A stretch of 64,000 nt of DNA. Source: Planctomycetia bacterium (GTDB taxonomy: Bacteria > Planctomycetota > Phycisphaerae > Phycisphaerales > SM1A02). Shown piece after piece: positions 54,492 to 63,502 of the stretch; the first letter of the stretch is position 1, and every line of letters starts with the position of its first letter. The position numbers and the translations under genes are program-made. The stretch spans positions 62,001-126,000 of the forward strand of contig SYAC01000014.1 of assembly GCA_005787685.1 (NCBI GenBank), in the 5' to 3' direction. Below the pieces are notes generated by a model. It was given only the letters and a program-made list of their open reading frames with translations, made no database searches and had not been told where the DNA came from.

Positions 54492-57491
54492 CTACCAATT
54501 CTCTCCAGCGCTTTGCCAAGCGGCCCGCAGTGCGCCCACAGCAATCTGTTCTTGACCCACCACAAACAAGCCGCTGTTGTTGAATGTTCCAATTACGCCG
54601 TGCGCAATATCAGCCAGCATGACTGTAATTTTAGAAATATTTTCTGGAGCAACTTCAAGTAAATAGCGGCTAGGTGTTTCGCTAAAAGCGCACGCCGCAA
54701 TCGGGATATTTTTTTCACAGGCCATTGCGTGCAAATTTATTTCAACGCCTAAATCGCCACCAAACGCCATTTCGGCGGCTGCCAGTAAAGCGCCACCCTC
54801 GCTTGCGTCATGCGCGCTTGCAACAAGACCAGAGGCAATACACGCCGCAACGGCACGCGCGGTCTTTGGACCAACTTGCAAATCAACCATTGGCAATCGC
54901 ATATCCATGCCAGCACAATCTCCAAGCATTGATCGGTGCGAGCCACCCATGCGCGCATCGGTAAGACCCACTAAAACCAGCATATTTCCTGCTTTTTTTG
55001 CGTCCATGGTTACGGCGCGTTCCACATTCTCAACAATGGCTAGCCCCGAAATAAGCAGGGTTGGCGGAATGTGAATGGTCTCGCCACTCTCGGTGGTGAA
55101 CTGATTGTTAAGAGAATCTTTTCCACTAATAAATGGAGTGCGATACGCCAACGCGCCATCTAAACACGCCTCCGACGCACGCACCAAACTACCCATATGG
55201 CGCGGGTCCTTACATGATGGCCAACAAAAATTATCCAGAATGGCGATCTTGGTTGGATCGCTCCCCACACACACCAAGTTGCGTACACATTCATCAATTG
55301 CGGCCAGCGTCATGATGTATGGATCAGCGGCAAGACCGGTTGCTAAACCATTGGCTATGGAAACCCCACGCGTTGAATGCGTCAATGGTTGCAATACCGC
55401 GGCGTCGCCTGGGGCGCCAAACTTTCCTACAAGTGGCTTGATCACGCTTGTCCCTTGAACCTCGTGGTCGTATTGGTGAATAATCCACGCCTTACTGCCA
55501 ATGTTGGCGTGCGCAAGAAGCGAACAAAGCGTGTCCAGCAAACCCGCGCCGTCCTTCCGTGCCGACGCATGAAGCGTGGGCGTGTAGCGCGTGTGCCATT
55601 CACCATCCCACACCGCTTCGCGTACGGGATTGGGTAGACCTGTATCAAGAAAGGACATGGACAAGCGGCCCATTTCTGTTCCGTTCCACAACAAAATCAA
55701 CTCCTGGTTGGGTGTTGCAAACTCCCCCAGATCACACATGGTTACGCCGTGGTCATTGCATAGTGTTTGCAGTTGTGCAACATTCGCAACTGGTACCGAT
55801 AGCACCATGCGCTCTTGAGCCTCGCTAATCCAAACTTCAGTCGGAGTAAGCCCCTCGTACTTCAGTGGGGCACGATCAAGGTTGACCAACGCTCCAATAT
55901 CTTTACCCATTTCACCAATAGCGCTTGAAAAACCACCCGCACCGCAATCCGTAATGGCATGAAAGAGCGGTTTGTTATTGGTGTCACGCGCAGCAAGAAT
56001 GGCGTCTAGGGTTTTCTTTTGTGTGACGGGGTTTCCAATTTGCACCGCATGACCAAACTCATCGGCGTGTGAATCCGTCAATTCGGCGCTAGAAAATGTC
56101 GCGCCATGAATTCCATCGCGGCCAGTTTTTCCGCCAAGCACAATAATTCGGTCGCCCGCGCGCACCCTTCCGCGAACAAGTTCGCGTGGCAACACGCCAA
56201 CAACCCCGCAATACACAAGCGGATTTCCCACATAGCGTGGGTCAAACCACACTCCACCGTTCACGGTTGGAATACCCATGCGATTGCCGTAATCACGCAC
56301 TCCCGCGACAACCTGGCGCAATACCCGCGCCGGCGGAAGGCAGCCTTTGGGAACAATCGCATCTGGTGGTGCGACACAAAATACATCTGTGCAGGCGATT
56401 GGCTTGGCGGCAAGACCAGTTCCCATGACATCGCGAATACAACCACCAATACCCGTGGCTGCCCCGCCGTAGGGTTCGATTGCGCTTGGATGATTGTGGG
56501 TTTCAACTTTCATACACAGCGCGTGTGTGTCGTCAAAGGCAATCACGCCGGCGTTGTCAACAAACACGCTTAGGCACCAGTCAATCGAGCCCGGCTTTGT
56601 TGTATCCATAAGTGAATGCGTGGCCGCGGCCACCGTGTGCTTCAGCAAATTATCGATTACTAATTCGCCCGATTTTCCAAGCGTGTGTCCCGAAATTTTT
56701 TCCGCCCGCGCCAATAAACTTGGCGAATTAGACGCCAAAGATTTTTCCGTGTAGCTCACTCGGCTCTTCAATGTTTTGTGTACGCAATGCTCGCTCCAGG
56801 TTTGCGCCAGCGTTTCAAGTTCAATCTCGCGTGGCTCGCGCGCCAACGCGCGGTAGTGCGCCTGAATAGCAAGCATTTCAGGCAGGTCCAAAAATAAATG
56901 AGCCTGTCGACTTAGTTTCTCAAGTTCGTCATGTGCCAAATTCAGCAGTGGAATTTCTTTCACCTGAACGGCGCGCGCTCCGCCAAGGGGAAACTGAGTT
57001 GGCATGTATGGCGCCACATGAATCGCCTGTACAACAGTGTTGGCTAAATATTTTATGGCAAGACTTTCGCCTTGGGCAACACTGGTGCCATGAAAATCCC
57101 AGCGCTCACCAGTTCGAACCCGCACCGCTTTGCCCACAAGTTTTTCCACCGCAAGCTCCACGCTTTCGGCTGCGGGATCCGTCACGCCAGCAAGTGGATG
57201 TACTTCTATTGTGCAGCCCAGCTTTGGAACAACAGACGCACAGGTAAACGCAACCTGAGTCACCGGGTCCGCCAACAATTGTTGGCTGATAAATTGCAGG
57301 TCGGTTTCATTCAGATCACCATCAAAAAAATAAACTTGTGCGTGTTGAATAAGTTCTGGGGCAACACCGCTATCGGCAACCACGCGCCTGAGCAACGAAG
57401 AGCCACGCACATCTACACACCCAGATTTTGGGCGCACCTCTACGCGGTGAATTATTTGGATTTGGCTGGCGCAAAGGTGGCTGGCAGACAT
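54492..57491 (-). CDS. purL: Phosphoribosylformylglycinamidine synthase PurL with N-terminal PurS-like region
   Basis: Converts FGAR to FGAM with PurQ-derived ammonia. 999 aa. The N-terminal ~190 residues contain two tandem PurS-like segments (EVRPKSGCVDVRG and EVHPLAGVTDPAAESV), then the catalytic blocks SEHCVHKTLK, VETHNHPSAIEPYGGAATG and GGKTGRDGIHGAT. It thus combines PurS and PurL while PurQ is separate, as in the mid-size bacterial form. The frame is open to 57536, but TACACT lies 6 nt before the ATG at 57491, which I take as the start. Confidence 0.95.
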   Translation of the reverse strand: MSASHLCASQIQIIHRVEVRPKSGCVDVRGSSLLRRVVADSGVAPELIQHAQVYFFDGDLNETDLQFISQQLLADPVTQVAFTCASVVPKLGCTIEVHPLAGVTDPAAESVELAVEKLVGKAVRVRTGERWDFHGTSVAQGESLAIKYLANTVVQAIHVAPYMPTQFPLGGARAVQVKEIPLLNLAHDELEKLSRQAHLFLDLPEMLAIQAHYRALAREPREIELETLAQTWSEHCVHKTLKSRVSYTEKSLASNSPSLLARAEKISGHTLGKSGELVIDNLLKHTVAAATHSLMDTTKPGSIDWCLSVFVDNAGVIAFDDTHALCMKVETHNHPSAIEPYGGAATGIGGCIRDVMGTGLAAKPIACTDVFCVAPPDAIVPKGCLPPARVLRQVVAGVRDYGNRMGIPTVNGGVWFDPRYVGNPLVYCGVVGVLPRELVRGRVRAGDRIIVLGGKTGRDGIHGATFSSAELTDSHADEFGHAVQIGNPVTQKKTLDAILAARDTNNKPLFHAITDCGAGGFSSAIGEMGKDIGALVNLDRAPLKYEGLTPTEVWISEAQERMVLSVPVANVAQLQTLCNDHGVTMCDLGEFATPNQELILLWNGTEMGRLSMSFLDTGLPNPVREAVWDGEWHTRYTPTLHASARKDGAGLLDTLCSLLAHANIGSKAWIIHQYDHEVQGTSVIKPLVGKFGAPGDAAVLQPLTHSTRGVSIANGLATGLAADPYIMTLAAIDECVRNLVCVGSDPTKIAILDNFCWPSCKDPRHMGSLVRASEACLDGALAYRTPFISGKDSLNNQFTTESGETIHIPPTLLISGLAIVENVERAVTMDAKKAGNMLVLVGLTDARMGGSHRSMLGDCAGMDMRLPMVDLQVGPKTARAVAACIASGLVASAHDASEGGALLAAAEMAFGGDLGVEINLHAMACEKNIPIAACAFSETPSRYLLEVAPENISKITVMLADIAHGVIGTFNNSGLFVVGQEQIAVGALRAAWQSAGENW

Positions 57492-57497
57492 GAAACG

Positions 57498-57503
57498 AGT
57501 GTA
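57498..57503 (-). promoter_or_regulatory. -10 element of purL, leaderless type
   Basis: TACACT (57503-57498) ends exactly 6 nt before the ATG at 57491. No ribosome-binding site precedes that ATG and no clear -35 is visible. Confidence 0.45.
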
Positions 57504-57622
57504 ACGCTGAGTGGTCACATACTCGAGCCAAAGCATAATTCAGGGCAATTTTGATTCGTTTTTTTGCGACCATACAATTTCAGCCGCGCCATTTATGTCT
57601 TATTAACCAACGCAGTTGCGAT

Positions 57623-59269
57623 TTAGAAAATCAATTGCAGGCGCGTTCGGAATACAAACTCGCCTTCGCCCGAAGCCCGCCAACCCGCGGGGGTGTCAAT
57701 GTAGCTACCACCAACATTTGAATAAAAATTCATTCCCAAATCAGTGGTCCACTTTAAATCTTGACCATCTAAATACCAATTTAAGCCCACGGTTATGATG
57801 TTGAGTGGGCCTTGTTGACTTAATGCCGCAGGACTCGATTGAGTGGAACTCCAGTACGAGTATTCATAGCGACCAAAAATTTCAACCTTTGGGTCTACAT
57901 ATATCGCGGGTTGAATTGTCAAACCATACGCGTTTATATAGCCAAAGTTTTGATCAAGGGGTGGACCAAGCGCGGTGGCACGATAAACTGAATTTGAGTT
58001 GATGTAGTTGTAATACGCAGACGCAAACACGCTTGCTCCCCCAAAATTCCACTGCCCATCAACGGTGGCGCTGTTCCATGTATTTTTAGAACTAGAGGAT
58101 GTCAATGATGTGTCATATGCATTTGCTGGAGTGGTCACTTGCGCGTGGTACGCAAATCCTAAAAGCATTCCCGCTTGTTCACCCATGGGGCTTGTGAAAC
58201 TATTAAAGTCATTCCAGGCACCAAACGGTTTCCATTCAATTCTAGAATTAACGCTGAAAGAAGACTGTTGCGAATACCAAGGGCTGTTCAGCGGCATAGA
58301 TCCCACAGACTTTAAATCCTCGCCAAGAACATTGTCGGTGCCACCATTATCAAGCGATAAATTCCAACGCATATCATCGCCCTGAAATTGCAATTCCATT
58401 CCCTGCGAATACCACAGGCCATAATTGCGCGACACAATTGAACGACTTACCGCCATCTGATATTGATCCACCACAAGTTGTTCGCGCGCATACGGCAAGC
58501 GATATTGACCAAATCGAACACTCCAGTTGTCGCTGAAATTAATTCTGGCCCAAGCGTCAAGCAATTGAAGTTGGCCGCTCTCGCTTCCCTGAACATTTCC
58601 TCCCGGATCGTTTGACGCAATTCCCACCGCTTGGTTGAACACAAAATTTGTCTTCACCATGAATTGAATGGCTGGACTAAACACATGGCCCTTGAAAATA
58701 AGTTCATTAAAGCCACCAGACCCAAATCCATAGCGGTTGGTCAGTTGATCTTGTGCTTGATCCTCAAGAGGATTAATACTGCTCCACATAAACGCGGGCT
58801 GAATGAATCCGCCCACTTCCAACTTAAAGCGGCCGTCGGGGCTGGCCATAAAGAAGCCATCATTCCAACCAGCCGTCATGGCGTCTTGGCGCAAACTGGC
58901 GCGGCTTTCGGAGTCCGCAAGCACGTCCTCCACCACGCTACGAATTTGACCGGCGCGCTCCTCGCTGAGCCACTTCTCGCCCTCCAGAGCCTTTAGGTCA
59001 GCTACTTGTGTGTCCAGCGATTTGTTTTTGCGCTCTAGAGAGTCAATACGCTGTAAAAGCGCTTCTAGGGTTGCGCCGCCGCCGTCAGTTGCCTTGGTGG
59101 TTGCGAGCGCGGATTCACCCAGTTCATCGCTAGCAAAGGCGTGAACAGGCACCGCCAACGCACTAATGAAGCAAGCCACCAGGCCACAGAGTTTCCCCCT
59201 ATTGAAATATGTATTAGAGATCGGCTTGGAAACCGTCTCAAGCGTGGATTGATGTAGAGACTGATTCAT
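57623..59269 (-). CDS. OprP-like outer-membrane porin (paralogue 1)
   Basis: 548 aa. Signal peptide to about residue 45 (ending HAFAS), a coiled coil (LLQRIDSLERKNKSLDTQVADLKALE), then a cassette KWLSEERAGQIRSVVEDVL and GFFMASPDGRFKLEVGGF shared with the neighbouring porin, then a barrel with alternating aromatic strands. NWSVRFGQYRLPYAREQLV corresponds to the OprO/OprP (phosphate-selective porin) signature. The C-terminus ends in Phe (LQLIF), typical of Gram-negative porins. Substrate unknown; OprP-family sequence does not fix phosphate specificity. A TACTAT hexamer is at 59284-59289, 14 nt before the ATG. Confidence 0.88.
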   Translation of the reverse strand: MNQSLHQSTLETVSKPISNTYFNRGKLCGLVACFISALAVPVHAFASDELGESALATTKATDGGGATLEALLQRIDSLERKNKSLDTQVADLKALEGEKWLSEERAGQIRSVVEDVLADSESRASLRQDAMTAGWNDGFFMASPDGRFKLEVGGFIQPAFMWSSINPLEDQAQDQLTNRYGFGSGGFNELIFKGHVFSPAIQFMVKTNFVFNQAVGIASNDPGGNVQGSESGQLQLLDAWARINFSDNWSVRFGQYRLPYAREQLVVDQYQMAVSRSIVSRNYGLWYSQGMELQFQGDDMRWNLSLDNGGTDNVLGEDLKSVGSMPLNSPWYSQQSSFSVNSRIEWKPFGAWNDFNSFTSPMGEQAGMLLGFAYHAQVTTPANAYDTSLTSSSSKNTWNSATVDGQWNFGGASVFASAYYNYINSNSVYRATALGPPLDQNFGYINAYGLTIQPAIYVDPKVEIFGRYEYSYWSSTQSSPAALSQQGPLNIITVGLNWYLDGQDLKWTTDLGMNFYSNVGGSYIDTPAGWRASGEGEFVFRTRLQLIF

Positions 59270-59400
59270 AAAGCGAAGTTGTCATAGTAACACGATAAAA
59301 CCACAAACTCGTACATTGCGAGTCTGCGGCTGGTGATTTCAACACCCTCAACAGGGTGAATCTAAATCGAATTTAATCGGCAAATAAGGCAGTATTTATC

Positions 59401-59440
59401 AAAAAGAAAGCCGCCCGGCTCCAAAAGGAACCGGGCGGTT
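59401..59440 (-). terminator. Rho-independent terminator of porin 2
   Basis: Read on the minus strand, AACCGCCCGGTTCC and GGAGCCGGGCGGC pair (13-14 bp with one mismatch) around TTTT, followed by TTTCTTTTT. It lies 60 nt after the porin stop codon (59501) and before the next gene on the same strand. Confidence 0.9.
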
Positions 59441-59500
59441 GGTCTTGAAACCCTGACAACTACTAGGTCAGGATGGATAACGTCTTAAGTAAGGAGTGAC

Positions 59501-61069
59501 TTAGAACACCACCTGAATTTGTGCGCGACCAAGCCATTGGCCACCACTGTTGGAATCACCAGCTGTTTGCCAGTTTGTACCAGCAACTGCTTGGTTGTAG
59601 ATACCGCCTTGGAAGACGATACCGTTCGCTGCCCAGCCTGTGTCGAATGTGAACTTAACATTCTTATTCAAGTAAATATTCAAACCAACGGTGAAAATGT
59701 TGTTCATCTGAGCGTTGAACACATTATTTTGACCAACAGTAATTGGGTTATTACCACCTTGGTTCACAGTGTTATACCACTGCCAGCTACCAAACAACTC
59801 GGTGTTGTCGCTGATGAAGTAACCACCCTGAACTAAAGAACCGTAGCTTTGAATAGAACTACCGTTTCTTGCGGCTACAACTACAGGGGGAGTTCCTGTG
59901 GTTTGCACAGGCAAACTTCCGGTCATGTTTCCAAAGAAGGCTGCGTACAAATTAGCGCCACCAAGGTCCCATGACACATCTGCGGTGTAGGTGAAGAAAC
60001 CAGCATCGGTGTTGGCTGAGCCCACGCCACCAAAACTACCCGTCGCAGGGTCGAACAGACTATTTTGGTTACCACCGTGTTGCCAGTTGAAACCAGCACC
60101 CAACATTAAACCCTGACCACCACCACGCATGCTGGTCATGTCATTAAACTGAGCCCAGTTACCTGAGACCAGATATTGAATGCGACCAGTAATTGCGTAT
60201 TGTGCATAGGCTCCGTCTGTGCTGCTCATGTTCTGCGTTGCAAAGTTGGCATTGTTGCCACCGTTGTTAAAGCTGATCATGCCCATGAGGTTGTCATTGC
60301 CAGCGGTGAGCTGAATACCATCAGTCCAACCTGTTGAGAACATTTGGTTCACAACGGATCGTTCCACGCCAAGTTGATTAGCTGAAGAAACCAACTCTTC
60401 ACGAAGGAATGGGCTCTTAAATTGACCCATCTTCAAGCTCATACCGTTACCCATGTCCTTGTTGATGTAGGCATCTTCAAGATTGGCGGTTGAAGCTGAA
60501 CCATTACCACTGTTCGCACCAGCCGTGTTGTATGGGCTAGTTGTATCAGCAACAGTTTGTGAGTTGGCTGGCAAATAAGCCATAGTTACTTTGTACTGCC
60601 AACTTGGATCAACAACATTACCGGAGAAGCTGAGCTTGGCTCGGCGAATTTCGGTTCCGTATTGAGCCTTGGTTGCGGTTTGATCAACGACCCGGGAAGC
60701 ATTCCAAGCACTATTGGTCTGCCAGGCGTATGAAGTACGAACCTGAACCTGACCGTTTACTTGCAACTTGAAGTTTCCATCTGGGCTGGCAATGAAGAAT
60801 CCATTGTTGTAGCCAGAGGTAGCCGCGGTTGCTTGAAGGCTGGAGCGGGTGTCCGCGTCTGCCATCACATCTTGTACTACGCCACGGATTTGGCTTGCTC
60901 GTTCTTCTGTTAGCCACTTGTCTCCGTTTTGGCTCTTCAACTCATTGAGCTCTTTCTTCAACTCAGCGATTTGCGCGTTAGTGTCGTTTGTTGCTTCAAC
61001 AGACGCTGCAGTAGCCGAAGCGGCAACGGCAGTGAAAGCGAGAAGACCAACATATTTTGTCAAACTCAT
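59501..61069 (-). CDS. OprP-like outer-membrane porin (paralogue 2)
   Basis: 522 aa from the ATG at 61069, preceded by AGGAG 9 nt upstream; the frame is open to 61165 but lacks a signal there, whereas MSLTKYVGLLAFTAVAAS is a good signal peptide. Coiled coil (QIAELKKELNELKSQN), the shared cassette KWLTEERASQIRGVVQDVM and GFFIASPDGNFKLQVNG, then the barrel with MSLKMGQFKSPFLREELV and a C-terminal Phe (QIQVVF). It has its own strong terminator and a long leader with a hairpin, so it is probably strongly expressed. Codons and layout match paralogue 1. Confidence 0.92.
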   Translation of the reverse strand: MSLTKYVGLLAFTAVAASATAASVEATNDTNAQIAELKKELNELKSQNGDKWLTEERASQIRGVVQDVMADADTRSSLQATAATSGYNNGFFIASPDGNFKLQVNGQVQVRTSYAWQTNSAWNASRVVDQTATKAQYGTEIRRAKLSFSGNVVDPSWQYKVTMAYLPANSQTVADTTSPYNTAGANSGNGSASTANLEDAYINKDMGNGMSLKMGQFKSPFLREELVSSANQLGVERSVVNQMFSTGWTDGIQLTAGNDNLMGMISFNNGGNNANFATQNMSSTDGAYAQYAITGRIQYLVSGNWAQFNDMTSMRGGGQGLMLGAGFNWQHGGNQNSLFDPATGSFGGVGSANTDAGFFTYTADVSWDLGGANLYAAFFGNMTGSLPVQTTGTPPVVVAARNGSSIQSYGSLVQGGYFISDNTELFGSWQWYNTVNQGGNNPITVGQNNVFNAQMNNIFTVGLNIYLNKNVKFTFDTGWAANGIVFQGGIYNQAVAGTNWQTAGDSNSGGQWLGRAQIQVVF

Positions 61070-61154
61070 TGCATGTGCTCCTGATATAAAAGTGATTTTG
61101 GTATTCACCCTGACCCTGGGTTCGTACCTTTGCGTCATCCACCCTGCCGTCGGT

Positions 61155-61177
61155 GTCTTTGCCACAAAGGCAAAGAC
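61155..61177 (-). promoter_or_regulatory. Leader hairpin upstream of porin 2
   Basis: A 9-bp perfect stem around a 5-nt loop, about 90 nt before the porin start codon. No T tract follows, so it is a stability or regulatory element rather than a terminator (inference). Confidence 0.5.
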
Positions 61178-61364
61178 CGGAGGGAGTTCTCAACCTATCG
61201 GTCTAAAGAGATCCATAAGTTGAGGGCAAGATCATAGTGTGGTCGCGTTCAATGTGTGGCGTTTGTGATAAAAATATCAATTTTTAAGGCGTTAAGGCAG
61301 TTTCTTTGGTCTATCTTGAGTGTGTAAATCATTGCACCACAATATGTTGGGTATTTTTTAAACA

Positions 61365-61384
61365 TTGTAAATTTTGTTTTACAA
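61365..61384. repeat. TTGTAAA/TTTACAA inverted repeat
   Basis: Perfect 7-bp arms with a 6-nt spacer between radA and porin 2. Size and spacing would suit a dimeric regulator, but no motif family can be named, and the surrounding AT-richness raises the chance of coincidence. Confidence 0.3.
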
Positions 61385-61455
61385 ATTTTTTCGGGGTTTT
61401 TTGCAAAATGAGCAAAAAAAACAAATGTAAGCGGGATTTTGTAGGGCGATTTACA

Positions 61456-62928
61456 TTAGCGACGCGCTGATTTTGCGCGGCTTTGGCCAGTTGGATTTGG
61501 GGTAAGAAGCTCAAATGCCTCAGAAATATGCTCAATTTTGATTATTTCCAAGGACTTTGGCGCTTGAACTTTCTGTGAAGCGGGCACAACCAGGCGGGTT
61601 ACACCGCGTCTTGCGGCTGCGGCGATCCGTTCATGCATTTGAGAAACAGGTCGTAATTGCCCAGAAAGTCCAATTTCACCAATTGCAGCAAAGCCATCTG
61701 GCACGGCGCGGCCAAGTCTGGCGCCAGCAACAGCAAGTGAAATACCTAAATCCGCGGCTGGTTCAAACACCTTTAATCCGCCGGCGGCCGCGGCGTAGAC
61801 ATCTTGATCGCCTAAGCGCAGACCGCCGTGTTGTTCTAGCACCGCAATCAACATGGCAAGACGGCTTGCGTCAACGCCTGAGGCTTTTCTTTTTGCGGCG
61901 CCAACCAAGCCGGTTGCGGTAAGCGCTTGAACTTCCGCAAGCAAACAGCGCGTGCCGGCCATGGTTGGAACACACGCCGAGCCAGGCCGCGGAGCAAGCG
62001 ATGGATCAGCGGCCAGCGCGCTTTCATCAACTTGGCGCAGACCAAGCGAAGTCATTTCAAATAGACCAACTTCAAGCGTGCTACCAAAACGATTTTTTGC
62101 GGCGCGCACAACGCGGTGCGCGTAGTGACGGTCGCCTTCGAAACTCAGCACCACATCTACCAAATGTTCGAGTAGGCGCGGACCGGCAAGCATTCCATCT
62201 TTGGTGACGTGACCCACAATGACCACAATAATTCCCGTTGTTTTTGCAAGCGCAACCAAATCAAGCGCGCAGCGGCGCAGTTGAGAAACACTGCCGGGAA
62301 CGGCGTCAATATCCACGCGGTGCACAAGCTGAATCGAATCAACAACCAACACGGTTGGATTGAGTTTGCGCGCCTGCTCAATGATGCGCGCAAGATTGCT
62401 CTGCGCGTGAATCCATAAATTTTTCTCGCGCGAAATGTTTTGTGGGGGAACGGTTGTTTGTGTTTGTAAAGTGTCGCGCGCGGCTGTTGCGGTGGAGGTT
62501 TCCAAACGCTCCGCACGCAGGCGCAATTGATGCGCGCTCTCCTCACTGCTTGCGTACAACACAGTGCTGCCACGATCAGCCAACGCAGCGAGCGCCTGCA
62601 GAAGAAGGGTACTTTTACCAATTCCAGGGTCGCCACCAAGCAACACAACGCTGCCCGGAACAAATCCGCCGCCAAGCACGCGGTCAAACTCCGCCACACC
62701 GCTGGCAATGCGCGGAATAAGCGAGGCCTGAATTTCACCAAGCGGTTGCGCCTCGCCGGAAAGCTCCGTGTCCACTTCAACGCTTGTGGGCAACATGCCG
62801 GGGGTTGGCTTTGCCTCAACAAATCGCTGCAGTGAATCCCATGTTGCGCAATCCGGGCACTTGCCCAACCACTTTGGATGGTTGGCGCCACAAGCACCGC
62901 ACAAATAAGACACGCGTTCTTTTGCCAC
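61456..62928 (-). CDS. radA: DNA repair protein RadA
   Basis: Recombination ATPase promoting branch migration. 490 aa from GTG 62928. N-terminal zinc finger CGACG-x-KCPDC, Walker A GGDPGIGKST near residue 97, the RadA-specific KNRFG motif, and a C-terminal Lon-protease-like domain (GEIGLSGQLRPV). The start has no Shine-Dalgarno but sits 6 nt after a TAGACT hexamer with a TTGCCA -35, and the initiator precedes the family's typical zinc-finger N-terminus. Confidence 0.96.
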   Translation of the reverse strand: MAKERVSYLCGACGANHPKWLGKCPDCATWDSLQRFVEAKPTPGMLPTSVEVDTELSGEAQPLGEIQASLIPRIASGVAEFDRVLGGGFVPGSVVLLGGDPGIGKSTLLLQALAALADRGSTVLYASSEESAHQLRLRAERLETSTATAARDTLQTQTTVPPQNISREKNLWIHAQSNLARIIEQARKLNPTVLVVDSIQLVHRVDIDAVPGSVSQLRRCALDLVALAKTTGIIVVIVGHVTKDGMLAGPRLLEHLVDVVLSFEGDRHYAHRVVRAAKNRFGSTLEVGLFEMTSLGLRQVDESALAADPSLAPRPGSACVPTMAGTRCLLAEVQALTATGLVGAAKRKASGVDASRLAMLIAVLEQHGGLRLGDQDVYAAAAGGLKVFEPAADLGISLAVAGARLGRAVPDGFAAIGEIGLSGQLRPVSQMHERIAAAARRGVTRLVVPASQKVQAPKSLEIIKIEHISEAFELLTPNPTGQSRAKSARR

Positions 62929-63289
62929 GCCCTCAGTCTACGGCGCGGGCGGTGGCGGTGGCAAAAAGCGGCGCAAATGCACCCATATCGCTCAATTTAT
63001 GGTTGGTTATGTTTGGCAATACAGACAGCGACACCAATCGAGTCGGAGTTTCGATCGGCGTCGCATAGTGACGAGCAATTGGTTGTGCTGTGGTGACGCA
63101 CCGCTGTGCCACCAACTTTGGCAAGGACGCAAGCGCCCTTGTTAAGAACAATATAGTGCGTCTTTGATGTTTGTCACAGTGATAGTTGGAATTTTTTTAA
63201 AATTATTGAATGCATGGCGGGCGAGTAATTCATTACGATGATGATGCGCACGCAACAAACTCATTGCGCATGAATAGATTGGAGCTCGA
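62929..63289. other. Divergent intergenic region between radA and the 70-aa gene
   Basis: 361 nt. Short ORFs here look like noise. It contains the radA promoter at the left end (62935-62964). The right end has GGAG 6 nt before the ATG at 63290 and a long T-rich stretch (63190-63205). I saw no hairpin or repeat of note. Confidence 0.4.
62935..62964 (-). promoter_or_regulatory. Promoter of radA, leaderless type
   Basis: On the minus strand TTGCCA (62964-62959), 18 nt, then TAGACT (62940-62935), 6 nt before the GTG at 62928. It has the best -35/-10 pair among the leaderless candidates. Confidence 0.6.
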
Positions 63290-63502
63290 ATGAAACAAAC
63301 AGTCGACGCGCTATGGCAACTCGCAAGGCTTGCGGTTTTGTCTAGGTTTCAATTGCGCGGTGCGTATTGGAAGTGGCGCGCTGACACGGCTTTCGGAACA
63401 GATTTGAAGCGCATGCCATCCCGCGCGGCGCGCTTGAAGGCCGTGCTTGAATATGGCGCATGGGTTGGACAAATGCGCCGACTTGCGGCGCGTGAACACT
63501 AG
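63290..63502 (+). CDS. Small conserved-looking hypothetical protein
   Basis: 70 aa, highly basic, Trp/Arg-rich and helical (ALWQLARLAVLSRFQLRGAY, AVLEYGAWVGQMRRLAA). GGAG lies 6 nt before the ATG. It ends overlapping by 4 nt the convergent nuoH gene. I have an impression of similar short proteins near Complex I genes in planctomycetes, but cannot confirm it here. Function unknown. Confidence 0.6.
   Translation: MKQTVDALWQLARLAVLSRFQLRGAYWKWRADTAFGTDLKRMPSRAARLKAVLEYGAWVGQMRRLAAREH

Larger units (their letters stand above)
61070..61455. other. Long 5' leader of porin 2 and upstream regulatory region
   Basis: 386 nt between the porin 2 start and the radA stop. Near the porin lies a perfect hairpin, GTCTTTGCC (61155-61163) and GGCAAAGAC (61169-61177), in the presumed leader. 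TTGCCC followed after 18 nt by TAGACC (minus strand, around 61200-61230) is a promoter candidate. Further up, at 61365-61384, TTGTAAA-6 nt-TTTACAA is an inverted repeat in a very AT-rich stretch. No ORF is supportable. Confidence 0.45.

Noticed and set aside
62157-62897. 246-aa alternative frame inside radA
   Set aside because: Same strand as radA but another frame, with Cys/Arg/Leu-rich nonsense; RadA motifs run through the whole region in its own frame.
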